A stretch of 64,000 bases of DNA from Melastoma dodecandrum. Lineage: Eukaryota; Streptophyta; Magnoliopsida; Myrtales; Melastomataceae. The DNA lies in assembly GCA_029817715.1 (NCBI GenBank), contig JARUPY010000465.1, forward strand, positions 5,169,001 through 5,233,000. Reading direction: 5' to 3'. The stretch's first letter is position 1. Every line of letters begins with the position of its first letter. The position numbers were made by a program, and so were the translations under genes. The notes below the pieces were generated by a model, which was not told where the DNA came from, ran no database searches, and saw only the letters and a program-made list of their open reading frames with translations. Below are positions 33,482-45,563 of the stretch, piece by piece.

Positions 33482-33530
33482 ATCAAGAACTTAATTGAAA
33501 AGTTTTCAAGAATTTTGGGGTTATTTATTA

Positions 33531-34780
33531 AAAACAGAAATTGAAAGAATTGGGAGCAGGCTTTTGGTAATTTGGAAACTTCCGACGGTAAACATCAAAT
33601 TCTTTTGTTTTCACACTGCACTTTGGAACTATCCTCGCATTATTACAATGTCCCCAGGACAGCACAAATTGTAACGTTGTCGTAGTTCGGGGCTTGCCCA
33701 TGCTTGCCCTGTGCGATATACTGAGTTGTTAGATGGTAAGAAAGAAAACAACTCCTAATGATGCAGAGGGACTAATGTTTTGGGGACACTACCTAGCCTC
33801 GTTTTCGTCCATAGGCTTCGATCCCAGCTCCGGAGGCCGGACCCGACCGACCCGCCCCTGGATTGGCAGAGCCGGCACCGGAGCGACCCCACGTGGGTCG
33901 TTGGGAAGCAAAGGCAGCTGAACTTCTCGCTGCACGACCTGCCTGACTGCTCTCCCTGGGATCATCGGGGGTGGCATCAGCCGATCCTGGGATCTTGATG
34001 CTCAGGGTCTAGTCGTTGCTGGCGGTGCACGGGTGGATTGCGCCGGTGCCTCCCCCGCCCATTATTCCCCCACTGCAGTAGTAGTCCTGAGAATTCAGAC
34101 CACGTTTCAAACGTTTTCTGGCATCCGAAACTCTGAGGTTTTTCCAGGGGAAGGAAAAGAAACCAGACAACTTGCGCGGACGACTACGACGCGGACGAAA
34201 CATGACAAACCAGAAACCACTGCGGCTTCACCTTCGGAAAAAAGCGAACAGGTATGATCGCAGACTGTTCAAAAGAAACTGCATCCTGGTCGGGGGTTGA
34301 AGAGGCGAATTGAATGAACCTGGGACGATTAGTTTATTTAGTTACTATTATGGTAAGAAAATTGGTGTTCTTTTTTGTAGTTGGGTTTAGTATTATTTTT
34401 TATTTTAAATTTCCCTAATTGTAATTTTCCGATTATCAAGGCTTAGTGCTAATCCCAATTTGGTTATAGGCATAACAAAAAAATTAATTTAATTTTATGT
34501 TGACATTGAGGAAATCTTACGGTCTCTATAACAAAATAACAATTTTTGCAATTAGAACGAAATTTTAAAGGCAATACAAGAAGATTTAATTTTAATAATA
34601 AATATACGTTCTCGCACGCAGCTAAAGAGGGGAGTCAATGACGGTAAAATCGGCGGGAGGAGCTTCGTCTTCGCCGACGATCGAAACGAAATCAGTCGTT
34701 GTCTGCGGAGCAGTTCGTATTGGTTGGGTTGAACCCCTGGATGCGAAGTAGCAGGGGGTGGGAGAAAAGGCGAATTCAAA
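33531..34780. other. Spacer between the pararetrovirus and the CCDC22-like gene
   Basis: The first 200 bp may still be viral. A GC-rich stretch at 33790-34260 has overlapping open frames with no recognisable domain, possibly an unrelated relic. About 34320-34600 is AT-rich. The CCDC22-like 5' UTR and promoter lie just before 34781. Confidence 0.4.
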
Positions 34781-36537
34781 ATGGAGCGGTCCCGCGACAG
34801 ATTGCTAAGTGATCTGCGGGAAGGTGGGATTTTGATCCCTCCCACCGTTTCTTCCATCGAAACCCTGACGACCCAGGAATTGTTTTCCATCTGCGCGCAA
34901 TGTGTGAACTGGGTTGTTGGATCTGATTCCTTCGGTCTCGTCCCCCCGGAGCCCGTGGCGGAAAAGGTCGGAGCTTGCGGGGAATTGGCGGTCGCCGTCA
35001 GGAAGCTCGGGTTCATCGGGGAGATGGGCTTCGACAAGGCGAGTTGACCGGGATGATCCCGAATTCTGGGAGTTTAGGATCGAGATGGTTTTTTTTTTTG
35101 TCTTCCTCGTGGGTGTGTTCTTGATATCGCTTCTTTGTCATGTGTTTTCATTCCGGAGACCTTTTGGCTTGCGACAGCTTCTTTATCCGTCCGTGGAAGA
35201 CACTCGGGAGTTGCTGAGGTTCTTGGCAGGAAGGGTAGCTGAAAAGTTGCCTTTCACCCAGGAAGCAGTTGATGTACAGATTGTTGGCTTGAAGAAGATG
35301 ATGGTGGACGAGACATTGGAGAAGGGTGGAAAGCCAGAGTCCTCGCCTTATTGTAAGCTTCGGTTGCAGATTAGATATTTTGTGGTAACTTATAGTGACC
35401 TGACTGATCGGAATGCTTATGAAGCAGCAACGATGGGAAGTGGCGGGGATGAAGAGGAAGAGCTTCTAGAGGAGTCGATGAACGATAGAATGGCATCGGT
35501 GCGCCTCCGGAACGAACTGGAGCTGCTCAAGGCAGCAAAGGAGATGGCCTCGGATAGTGAAAGTTCTTCTGACTCCATCTTGGAGAAGCTACAGGAACAA
35601 ATCAATGATAAGAGAAGAAAGCACTCTGAATCAGAGCTGCAAAGGTATGACCAAGGTATGAAGAAGCTGTTAGCAAGCGAGGAATCTGATATTATGATTG
35701 CCCTATTTCCTGCAGGAATGCGTTAGAGGCTGCTCTGCAAGAAAAGAGGAGATCTCTCGAGGAGTCCGTCTACTCAACTAGACCAGAACTTGCGGAGAAA
35801 CTCCAGGAGCTGAAACGAGTGGACCTTGAATTAGATAACATTACAAATGAAGTCCGGAGGAAGTATGCTCTAGAACCAAATCTAACCAGTATGCTGGAGG
35901 AATTCTGTTTATCCCAGAGTGGTTTTGCTTTTCTCTAACTGGGGACAATTCTTTGTTCCTAGGGAGAGGGAGCGTCGTGACCTTTCCGCCAAATTGAAGA
36001 AACCGAAAAAGCAAGAACCCAGGATATCCTACATCCGTCGCATCGAAGAGATTACGAAGAACAGTCGGAAGCAAGAAGCGGATGTGGAGCGTATACTCGG
36101 AGAGATTAGAGAACTGCAGCTGGAAAGTAACGTCATCCAGGAACGACTTCATCGCACCTATGCCTTATTGGATGAAACTGTCTTCAGGTACGAAAATGTC
36201 CATTACAATACTTCCATCAGCACACAACTTTTCCTTCAGACTGCTGTTGAAGATTTTGGAAACATTGAGCCGCTCACCGAATCTTATCAGGGAAGCGAAG
36301 AAAGACCGAGTGGGACGTGAGGCTTACCGGCTTCTAACGAGCATTCACGAGAGCTTCGAACAAGTCTCTGATAAACTGCTGTCCTCCGATAGGGTTCAAA
36401 GAGAAATAGCAGGGCATGAGAAGAAGCTAGCAGCTATGGCCTCAAGGAGAATAAACATGGGGGCACTGCGAGCCGATATCGATGCCATCACCAAGGAAAA
36501 TGAACGCCTCACTCAGCATTTAGAAACCAGCATGTGA
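34781..36537 (+). CDS. CCDC22: CCDC22-like coiled-coil protein, about 447 aa
   Basis: Homologue of CCDC22, in animals a core subunit of the COMMD/CCDC22/CCDC93 (CCC) complex in endosomal recycling; the plant role is inferred. Coding exons 34781-35038, 35178-35644, 35716-35862, 35963-36187, 36291-36537. The N-terminus (SDLREGGILIPPTVSSIETL, CAQCVNWV, LGFIGEMGFDK|LLYPSVEDTRELLRFLA) matches the calponin-like NN domain. The rest is coiled coil (LRNELELLKAAKEM, ELAEKLQELKRVDLELDNI, IRRIEEITKNSRKQEADVE). Exon 1 must join exon 2 through a GC donor (AAG|GCGAGT, intron 35039-35177), because the nearest GT breaks the frame. Shorter than human CCDC22 (627 aa), so a small exon could be missed. Confidence 0.82.
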
Positions 36538-37153
36538 CTAGCATTCTCTCATTTTAAATTTCATCATACATGAACATTTGTGGGCAATTCATAAACTCGC
36601 TGATGCAAGTCACATAACAACTTCCATCAACCAAGCGAACGATGTTGTGATAAAAACCAGAATTTAAAGCATGAGTTCCCAGAAACAGTAATCACATTTC
36701 CAACATGAACCAATTGTAACACTATATTTCATTCTCCCACAGGAAAGTATAATGTACAGTGTACCACAATATGAGAGGAAACTTCTCTGGTGAACAACAC
36801 CACCTACCCATCTTTCCTATCCCATCCCCTTTTCTTCAAAACTGCCCAAAAACATCCTTAACTGAAGTCATAAGCAAGTCCGGACGTGAGTCGCCCACCA
36901 ACAAGCCTTCCATTGACTACACATCAAGGAACCAAAAAGGGAATAGGAAAACTGAAATAGACAAACAAGAATCTGAATAAGAAAAGGTTAGCCTCTTCCC
37001 ATCTTTGGTCAAGCAGACACTGACCATTCTCAAAATAGTTTTTTCCTCAGGATATCCCCTAGTATATTTACACTCATTCCGTCCAATTCTTTTGGATAGT
37101 GCAGCACTATATCGATGCAGTTGAAAGAGAAGTCACCAATCTGTCTCATCTAC
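36538..37153. other. Convergent 3' UTRs
   Basis: Short spacer between two genes transcribed towards each other; no other feature is seen. AT-rich stretches are consistent with poly(A) regions on both strands. Confidence 0.5.
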
Positions 37154-40100
37154 TCAGAAATTAGTGTTCCAGTTCATCTGACCGTGTTGAGGATGCGGAT
37201 ATGCACCGGAGGTTGGTCCAGGGGATTCGATGGCACCAGATTGTGGCTGCTGAAGCAGGGGATGGACATTCGAAGGGGCTGCCATGTTCTGCATCCCAAA
37301 TGGGACGTGACCAGCTTGTGCTGGTGATAATGCAACATGTGGTCCTTGCGGAAGATTGTACAAAGAACTCACTTGCAAACTTGTCGGATCTTGGCCAAGA
37401 AGAGGAGGAACCCAAACAGTGGAAACTTCGCTCTGTTAAAAAGGAAAAAACCAATGGAGCTTTAGTTGCATATAATCAACCCCCTTTTTACTTCAAATAA
37501 ACGTAAAATCATCAAGGATAATCTAAAGAAAACATGCAAGTACACACCGTGGGAGCAGCGTTAGAATGTGCGTGATTTTCTTTCAACTGAGAAGATATCT
37601 CCTCGTTACTAGGTGAGTTGCCCGGGACCACCGCTTGTCCGGGATTAAAACCTAAGGCAGCAGTGCCATAAGCACCGAAGGCCGATGGTATTCCAAATGG
37701 AGCGGTGTTAGATCCAGGCTTAAATGAAGGAAAGGGGTACTTGATGCCTTGTGCAGTGATGACCGGGGATGGATATAAATTCCCAGCAGATGGCTGCTGG
37801 GTGAATCCATTGGGGCTTATCAGCTGAGGGACTGTTGGCAAGTAGAAAGGGGAGATGTAGGGACCATATATGAAGTAATTGAGCGGAAAAGAAGGCTGCC
37901 TGAAAACAGGAATTGGCTGAGGAGAGACGATAGAGCTCTGCAGAGGTGGCACTGGTGTTGGAGAAGGGCTTGACATTGTTGAAGCATTTCCATTCTGCAA
38001 CTTTCAAAATGGAGGAGGAATCAATGCTTTTCCTAATAATGGATGTGCAATCATTTGAATTGCATAGGGAAACTATGATTAACTTCAGTCCGCTAGCATT
38101 CATTAGACAGGATTCTAAAGAAAAGAACGATTATTCAAAATTCTGAAAAGGCACTTGACAATAACTTCAACAATGGAGACAAGTGGCGACATGAAGACGG
38201 GGGAAAAGGACTAAAAAGGCATAAGCCAACTGAATTATTAACTTACTGCAAAAGTCGACGGATGAAGAGTATCTCGTGCTTGGGTATCTAAGCCTTCAGG
38301 CTGCACTTGGGTCCCCATTATGGAAGGAACCAAACCAAAACCACTGGCATGAACTTCTTCAATAACATGGTTTTGAGGAACTTCAGAAATCAAATTCAGT
38401 GCCCCAGGATCATAGATCGGGCCATTATCAACCAAGACTTGGTTCTCCAAGGACTTCTGATCCTTCTTCAGTAAAAGAGACAAATCCTCATGCTGTTCAG
38501 AAATACCTTCAACTTGACTGCAGAAACTAAGCAAACAGAAATTAAGGGCACCACACAAAATTCTACTTTTTTCCAAGCAGTTCCCCAAGCGGAAATCTTT
38601 CATTAAATAGGGCAATGTCATTTTCAAATACTTCATCTCTTATCCGGGATGACATTTCACCAACCTGGGAAAAGGCTCTTGGACAGTCAAGTCGCTTCCA
38701 GCAGAAGAGTCAACACCAAAACTGGATTTATCATCAGAAGTTATGCCATTGGAGATATCTGTTTTTGCTCCAAAACCCAAGTCAAAGCTTCCAAAAGTCA
38801 AACCATTTTTCAAAGCTTCAGGAACCTTAAAATGATTTGGGAAGGTAACAGGCTGTCCATCATATATCCTCGACGAAGATGGAAAACGTGAACTGGCATC
38901 AGTTAGCTCCGCAACCTTCGATGCAACCACTGTAGCAGAGACATGAGAAAAAGCAGAAGAAATTGAAAATTTAGAAGGGAATACAAAAAATTATATAAAA
39001 ATAACACGGGAAGAAAAAGGCTTGAAATCTAGAATGGAATTGTATCTAATTCCGGTGTAGATCCTAAACTGACTTGACTGCGTACTACTCATGAGGAAAT
39101 TCTTATCTGATATCCACTTAAAAAATTAAGTAATTTTCCAACCCTATCAGAGAATATATTGATGCAACTTGACAGACATCTTGAGGTACCTTTTACTGGA
39201 TCAGAAGTATCTCTGGCAAGACTACTTTCTTTCTCCAGAGGTGCTTTAGCAGCAAAATCACCATGATCAGCAGATGATGGGGACTTCAAACCATGAGTAC
39301 CCTGAACCTTTTGTACTTCAGCTGACTTAATCAGAGGAGGCTTTTCAGAAATGATGAGCTTGGCCTGCGCCTTCTGTTCCAAAGAATCTGTAACCAACTG
39401 GGATTGTGCCCCTGTGGCAGTGGCAAAACCAAATCCGGACACCAAAGTTGCTGAGACAGTTTGGTTTTCAGCTGCTCCAATTATTCCCTTGAAATCCTCA
39501 GTCAGAGAATTGGATATAATCCTGGAGCTGTCATCTTTAGTTTCACCATGAGATGCTTGCGGAGTCAGCACCTCCTTCCAGGCTGATGTTCCACTAGTGA
39601 CCTTGGCACCGCTAGAGGAACTCGGCATGCTACCTTGCAAAGAAGACCCATTTGACAATCCATAAGGTCCATTTTGCAGAGGTGCCGTAGCTCTAGGTGA
39701 AACATATGAAACATGAGTGAGAAGAGGAATACAAAAGAATGTGCTTAAAAAATAATTATTCAATATGTAACAGCTGAACTGGATAGCCAAATTACCTGGG
39801 GACATGAGATGGTGTGGTGGCTTTTCCTTTCTGAGGAAATGAAGTGGCAGACAATTGACCTTTCTCGAGAGAATTCCCAACTTTTTCCCGTTGAGAAACA
39901 GCAATCTTGCCCCCACCTATTTGACCATGGAAACAACGATAATGATAGAAGTTTACAACTTGGACAAGGCAACTCGATCGATTTTCTGAAATCATGCAAA
40001 CCAGTTTAAATAACCAAAAATGACCAAGGACAAAAACATAGCAGCTAAAAGGAGTGAATACTTGGAAAGCCACAAAATTCAGACATATATAATTCAACTG

Positions 40101-41101
40101 GAAATAACTATTTCTTACCAGAAGAAACATGGTTTAGTCGAGGATGCCTATTCCCTTTGACACCCCTTCCAGGACCAGACTCGGGTGATCTGACAGAAAT
40201 CTGCACACACAAAAAACATGCGAGCGATGGGTATTGACCATGTGGAACTTTAACCGTATTTCTTTTTTGTTATAACAATGAGAAAAAAAGGCTGATTCAC
40301 AGCAGCCTCCATAATGGATTGATCATATTCAATTGCTTCTTGCACCATTTAGGGAATGTACAACATAAGAGTATAAGGCATCAAACCGCATACACAATAA
40401 TCATCTTTCACAAAACACCTGATTTCCTTAAAAAGGAAATGAAGAGAAAAATTGTCCTTTAATCCCTTACTATAAATCATCATCACAGCATCATCCCGCA
40501 TTAACTGGGAACAACATATATCATATCCAACAAGATTGTACAATAAATCTTCAACTGGATTAAGGAAACCTTTCAGAAAAACATCTGAAGAAGGAAAATA
40601 TACATATCAAAATCTGTGCATACCTCCCTTCTCCTCTCCCGCTTGCTTTTTACCTCGTGAAAAGTGTCTGCAAATTAGAAGACAATGTCATTAACAGTTT
40701 GTTAGTAATTCGTTAACGTAAGAGCTCCTTCTTCCCTATCCTCACTACCAGAACCATAACGAAATCAAATCAACAACTCCGTCTACCCCATCACGACAAA
40801 AGCAACACCGGGAGTTCAATCCCAGCTACCAAAGACCTCCACACAATCGGCACGAGGACGACAACAAGGAGAAGGACAAGAAGACGGGAGTGGAACGAAT
40901 ACCCAGGTAGAGGAGCTTCTGGGCAGTCTCATTGGGATCCATGGAGCACTCCTCGAGTATTGTATAGACCTCCTCGTCGCTGTGCTGCTTCCCCGTAGTC
41001 TCCCTTATGTTCTGTATCGTCCTTCGCACCTCCTCCAACGTCGGAACCCTAGCTCCATCTCCCCCACCACCACCACCTCCTCTCCTTCCGCCGCTGCTCA
41101 T
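37154..41101 (-). CDS. GIP1: GBF-interacting protein 1-like (DUF1296), about 736 aa
   Basis: GIP1 enhances DNA binding of G-box bZIP factors in Arabidopsis; a nuclear co-regulator role here is inferred. Coding exons in order: 40903-41101, 40624-40667, 40119-40200, 39796-39916, 39190-39692, 38665-38929, 38247-38517, 37548-37994, 37154-37432. After a Gly-rich start comes the DUF1296 domain: PTLEEVRRTIQNIRETTGKQ, SDEEVYTILEECSMDPNETA, LLYLDTFHEVKSKRERRRE (about residues 18-80). The remainder is low-complexity, rich in Ser, Pro, Gly and Gln (QPIPVFRQPSFPLNYFIYGP), ending QMNWNTNF. The ATG at 41101 is the first in frame after an upstream stretch lacking one. All exon phases close. Confidence 0.92.
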
Positions 41102-42760
41102 CCTAACCCTATTTCCCTCCTCCGTCCCCGACTCCAACCCCAAGATTCGACAAATCGAACAGCCAAAAACGAATCCCAGATTAAAAAGTAAGCGCTATAG
41201 CCCCAAATCTAATATTCGGATTGGGAAAAAGGCGACATAATGGCGGAAATGACCGGAATCGGGAAAATGGGGAGGGGAGGGGGGCGGAGGAAGAAGGGAG
41301 GAAAGGGAATGGAAAATGGGTTTTTTTTTTTCCGTGATCGGGTTTTGTGGGTTTTCTTTAATTTATCAGATGGAAGAAAAAAAGAAGAAGGAAAGATTGG
41401 GGTGGGGGTGGGGGGGCGGGGTTCGGATCGAAAGAGGGGAGGAAGTTGTTGAATTGACTGACTATTTTGCCACCAAAAATATTTGGTTTTTACAGGGGAG
41501 GGGAGAGAAAGAAAGAAAGTTGGGACCTTGATTTGAGCAGGAGGTAAGAAGGCGAGGGTTTAAGGATTCGGACAGGACCGGTCTGGTCAGTTGGATTCGG
41601 TCGGACCGGACCGAGATGCCCCAGAATTCTTGTAGTTGTAGATGACGGTTGTCGTCACTTCAAAAGCGAAACCGGGGAGACATCTCCTCTTACCTCGATT
41701 CCCGCCAAAAAAACTGCCCAGTGCCGACTTCAAATGGACCGGGAAGGGTCAGTGGTTCGGAGTAGATGAGGTATCGCTACAATGCCGTGGGGTGATGATT
41801 TCTTGATCGGTTTCTGTGTCTGCTATGATCTCTTGTTTCTTTTGCGGCTGTCTTGGCGCAATTTGTTTGATCTGCTTTTAGGGGGTTTATTTTGCTGGTA
41901 CATTCTAGTACCAGGATTGACGAAGTATGTGTTGCCTATAATATATCGAGTGATCTCACGGTCTTCATCACGTAAAGCGGTCGGATGGGGAGTGACAGTA
42001 ATTTGCAGAATTTCATCAAAGATTGTCCTTTTGGTTGAGACATTCTCTTGCCGAGTTGCTTTAGCATATGCAACCACGGGGCTTTTTGGCATAGGATTGG
42101 TCGAATGTCGAGCCGTTGTTCTGTTTGCGATGAAAAGAATTGGACTTAACTAGATGTGGGAATACATCATTTTTCCGGATGCATCCGAGAAACTTTCATC
42201 TTATGTGGCTTTCCTTCAATTTTATTGTGAGAACTCGTTACCTACACGAGGTTGTGGATCTTTGATTTCTTGCCCGGCACGGTTCATACAAGCATTTCAG
42301 GTTGCATGGAGAGATAATTGATCCGGATGATTACGAAATATCGACTGACGCTTCATGATATTAGCAGATCCATCCCTGGTTGACAAAGTGATCGATCGAG
42401 TCCTTAATCCCCTGTTCTGGCTCTGGTTTTTAGTTAGAAAACCAGGTCGAGACTAATAGAAAATGACATCAGAAGAAAGAAGATGATCGCCGGGCGAGGA
42501 TAATACAAGTGAAACCTGATCGAGGAGATTTGTCTTTGCTTAAGACAGTAAAGGAGATTTAATTTTGGACTACCTTGAACCTTGTCCGAGGTTATCACAG
42601 GTTTGATGGAATTCAAGGAATTCGAGTATAAGATACGCTGAAGTGGATTTACAGAGAGACTAGAATTCAATGTAAGCCTGAAACCAAATAAACACCACCT
42701 TCCCTTTTCCGATCAATTCTTCTACGGACAATGTTTTTTGACGAGTACAGAGAGAGTTTA
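41102..42760. other. Intergenic, GIP1-like promoter to OPT 3' end
   Basis: No supported gene. The right half (about 42160-42760) is probably OPT 3' UTR and spacer. The purine-rich region at 41230-41570 is the GIP1-like promoter or 5' UTR. A 123-codon open frame at 41782-42153 has hydrophobic composition but no domain, so I left it out. Confidence 0.5.
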
Positions 42761-45563
42761 CTAAAGAACTGGGCAACTATCGACCTGGATGCCTGGTGCT
42801 GTCGGGCATTTGGCCAGGAGGCAGTGGTCCCCGTCCCTGGTGCCCCACCAATCTGGACCCCAGATATTGTAGGACTGCAGCGCAAAGTAAAGCAGCACCC
42901 CAGAGAATGCGAGACCTGCGTCAAGGCCAGCCGATAGCACATAGTTGTACCTCGCCCACCAGGCCTTGTGCTTCCTGTACACGTAGAAGCTGAAGTAGAG
43001 GCCCATCGCCCCCCACATGATGTAGTTCACCGACCTCGCAGGGGGCATGCCACCAGTAGCTCCAAGGAAGACGGGCATGTGGATGAGACCGATCCATTTG
43101 TGGTTGGGGAACTTCTTGGAGAGGTAGTATATAGGGAAAGGAGCGAGGAAGCCGATGAGGAAGAACCAGTTCATCTCGGGGTAGACCCCAGCCTTGGTGA
43201 ACATACGGCCTGGACCAACAACTCCCCATATGATTGATGCATCATAAAACACGTCGTACCCGGGGCAAGTCCAGATCTTTTGGTTGGGGTCACAAATGTC
43301 GGGGATGCTGCTGAGGAGGTACCAGGCAGTTGCAAAGTATACCGACGATGCGACTAATGTCCCCACCAACTGCAGAGGTTTTCGGACAGATTGAAGCACC
43401 GGCGTCAGTGCGTCTGCCATTTGAGCGCAAATGCAGATCCTTTTGAACTAAAAAAGGAGGCTAACCTGAACTACGAACATGGATCTCGGCGGGATCTTCA
43501 TATAATGTCCGAGTTTGAAGTCCCCAAGGAACCACAAGGCCTGGGTCATGCTGATGTATCCGTATGTCTTGAAAGCAACATTCGCGAGAGGCCTTCCTGG
43601 GTACAAGTAACCTATCACGAGCTCCGTAATGACATTGAGACCCGGTTGCTGATAGTACAAGGGTGTTGTAACAGGATTGATTAGTGAAGTTGCGCTGTGA
43701 ACGGTTTTATGCGAGCTGGTAATCAGAGATGTACCTGGTTTGTCGTGGCCGAGATGATACCAATGGGCAGAGTGAAGAAGAAGGCCATCAGAAGAGCAAG
43801 GAATAGACCCCAGTACGGCAGCTGGAGCTGGCGGCCAAATCCCTCGCAAGCCCAGAGAGCCAACCCGATCATAGCAGCCAAGATGATGTGGAACCACCAT
43901 TGAGGGACTTGTTTATAGTTCTTCTTCATCAGCCTGGTGTGGATGTCTCCCCCTTGACCCTCGGCTGTGCTGGTCGTTTTCTTCCACAAATTCCAGATTG
44001 TCCTGCAGTCGAGATTCTATTGAGCAGGTTGGTTCGATAAATCAAGAAGAGGTGGGACAATAAGGGGTCTTGCTTTGCTTACTTTCCATTGAAGAGTGCG
44101 ACGTGCGAGATGGACGCTGCAAGAGTGGCGAAGCTCAAGCCATAAGTCATCGCAAAGAAGATGCTGAGGTAAAGCTTGCTGTACCCATTGTAGGCCTCGA
44201 TATCGAGATCGAAGGTCTTCTCATTGAGAACCCTAGTGATGTTGAAGTGATGTCCCAAGGAGTCATAGGTGTTTGAGGAGATGAAGGGGTACTTCTTGGC
44301 GTTGTAGGCATTTGACCAATAAAGGATGGGCTGGAGGAAGTAGACGATGAAGACGAATCCCGCCAGGATGTTAATGATGGCAAATCCAGGCACCGCTAGA
44401 GGGGTTCCAAGGAAAGAGGCGATGGTGGACCAGTCCAAGCCAAATGAGCCAATGCCGAGACCTTTCACGCCAGAACCAATCTGTTGCGCGGTGATTGAGT
44501 CCTTCCAGATCAAGCAGGCGATGGATATGTTTGAAAGGGTCTGGAACAAGTAGCCTGGGAAGATGTAGTATGAGAAGCTCGAGACGAAGATGAGGAGGAA
44601 GAATTGCAGCCTGCTTAGCCCTCCCTTCGGCCTATGCTCTTTCTCATGCAATGCCCTGCGAGAATTTCACACCGTCCAGGAATATTTCAGTCAAGTTTTC
44701 CATATCATGGAACAAAAATGCGAGACGGGAGGCACGTACGTGAACAAGGAGACTTGAACGAGATTCCCAGGCCACCACATGTATGGCGAGTCGACCAGGT
44801 ACTTCCTGAACAAACCGGCCCAGCCATAGCCGAGCATCTGCACAACATCTCAATATCACCCGGCGCCGTAAGTTTTGATTCGTCATTGTCATGATTTATG
44901 TCCTAACAATTGACCCAGCCCTCACCTGAGTGGTTTGTGACAGCAGGAAGAGAGCCAGGACGGGGATCTTCTTCTTGTAGAAGGCCCTGATGATAGTCAC
45001 TATGTTCAATGCGTACACCCCGCCAGACCCGGAGCTAGCGAAGATGGTGATCAGGACGTGTTCCTTGAGGTTGAAGGGCCCGGGGTTGAGCGAGAACGAC
45101 CAGCCGGTGAAGGGGACGCGCACGGGCTGGCTCGGGAGGATCCTCGCCATAAGCTTCCCGGCTGGGAGGACGAGGATCTGGGCCGAAACCGACGAGATAG
45201 ACAGCGGGTTCTGACGGTACCCAAAGAACTGGTTCACAAAAGCGAGAACGACGCAGGAGGTGATCCCGAGGACCCATGTCCTGAACGTGAGGGCAGGCAG
45301 CGTGGGGTCGTCGTCTGTGGGGACCGTCAGCCGCACCTGCTCGATCGGGGAGTCGTTCTCCTCCGCTTCAATCTCTGCCACCACCCCCAGAAAAACAAAC
45401 ACCAGGAAACGAAATCAAACCAAACCAACGAAACAAACGACTGAAAGCAGAGTTGGTGTGGGGGGGGGGGGGGGGAGAGATCGTCGGTCCCCGCATTACC
45501 GAGAGAGGCCCCCTTAACGGCGTCCGTGTAGGCGAGATCTCGGTCGATATCGACCGTGGCCAT
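42761..45563 (-). CDS. OPT: Oligopeptide transporter, OPT family, 747 aa
   Basis: Proton-coupled importer of small peptides, glutathione or metal chelates, with about 14-16 membrane spans. Coding exons: 45500-45563, 44926-45374, 44740-44837, 44083-44655, 43735-44002, 43466-43648, 42761-43369. Family signatures: [19 protein letters not shown] (NPG motif), [35 protein letters not shown] and [14 protein letters not shown] (KIPPR motif), then [31 protein letters not shown] C-terminal spans. The cytosolic N-terminus is acidic ([19 protein letters not shown]). Length and motifs are typical of the OPT (not YSL) clade; the isoform and substrate cannot be told. Confidence 0.95.

Larger units (their letters stand above)
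25240..33530 (-). mobile_element. Endogenous pararetrovirus (Caulimoviridae), inactivated, about 8.3 kb
   Basis: On the minus strand the order is: N-terminal leader ORF, coat-protein-like region with basic domain and zinc finger, 30K-type movement protein, aspartic protease, RT, RNase H, zinc-knuckle/Lys-rich region, a large uncharacterised ORF, a promoter-like TATA, a leader and a tRNA-Met PBS. No integrase and no LTRs are seen, and a movement protein is present; this separates it from Ty3 elements. Length is within the 7-10 kb caulimovirid range. It is dead: most ORFs are cut by in-frame stops or frameshifts. Coat before movement before pol resembles cavemo/solendovirus order, but genus is unresolved. 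Ends are approximate and no target duplication was found. Confidence 0.88.

Noticed and set aside
33733..33998. Overlapping GC-rich ORFs as a small gene
   Set aside because: Three frames on both strands are open through base composition alone; no domain, start context or splice evidence.
41782..42153. 123-codon hydrophobic frame as a membrane protein gene
   Set aside because: No family signature and no gene context; open on both strands.
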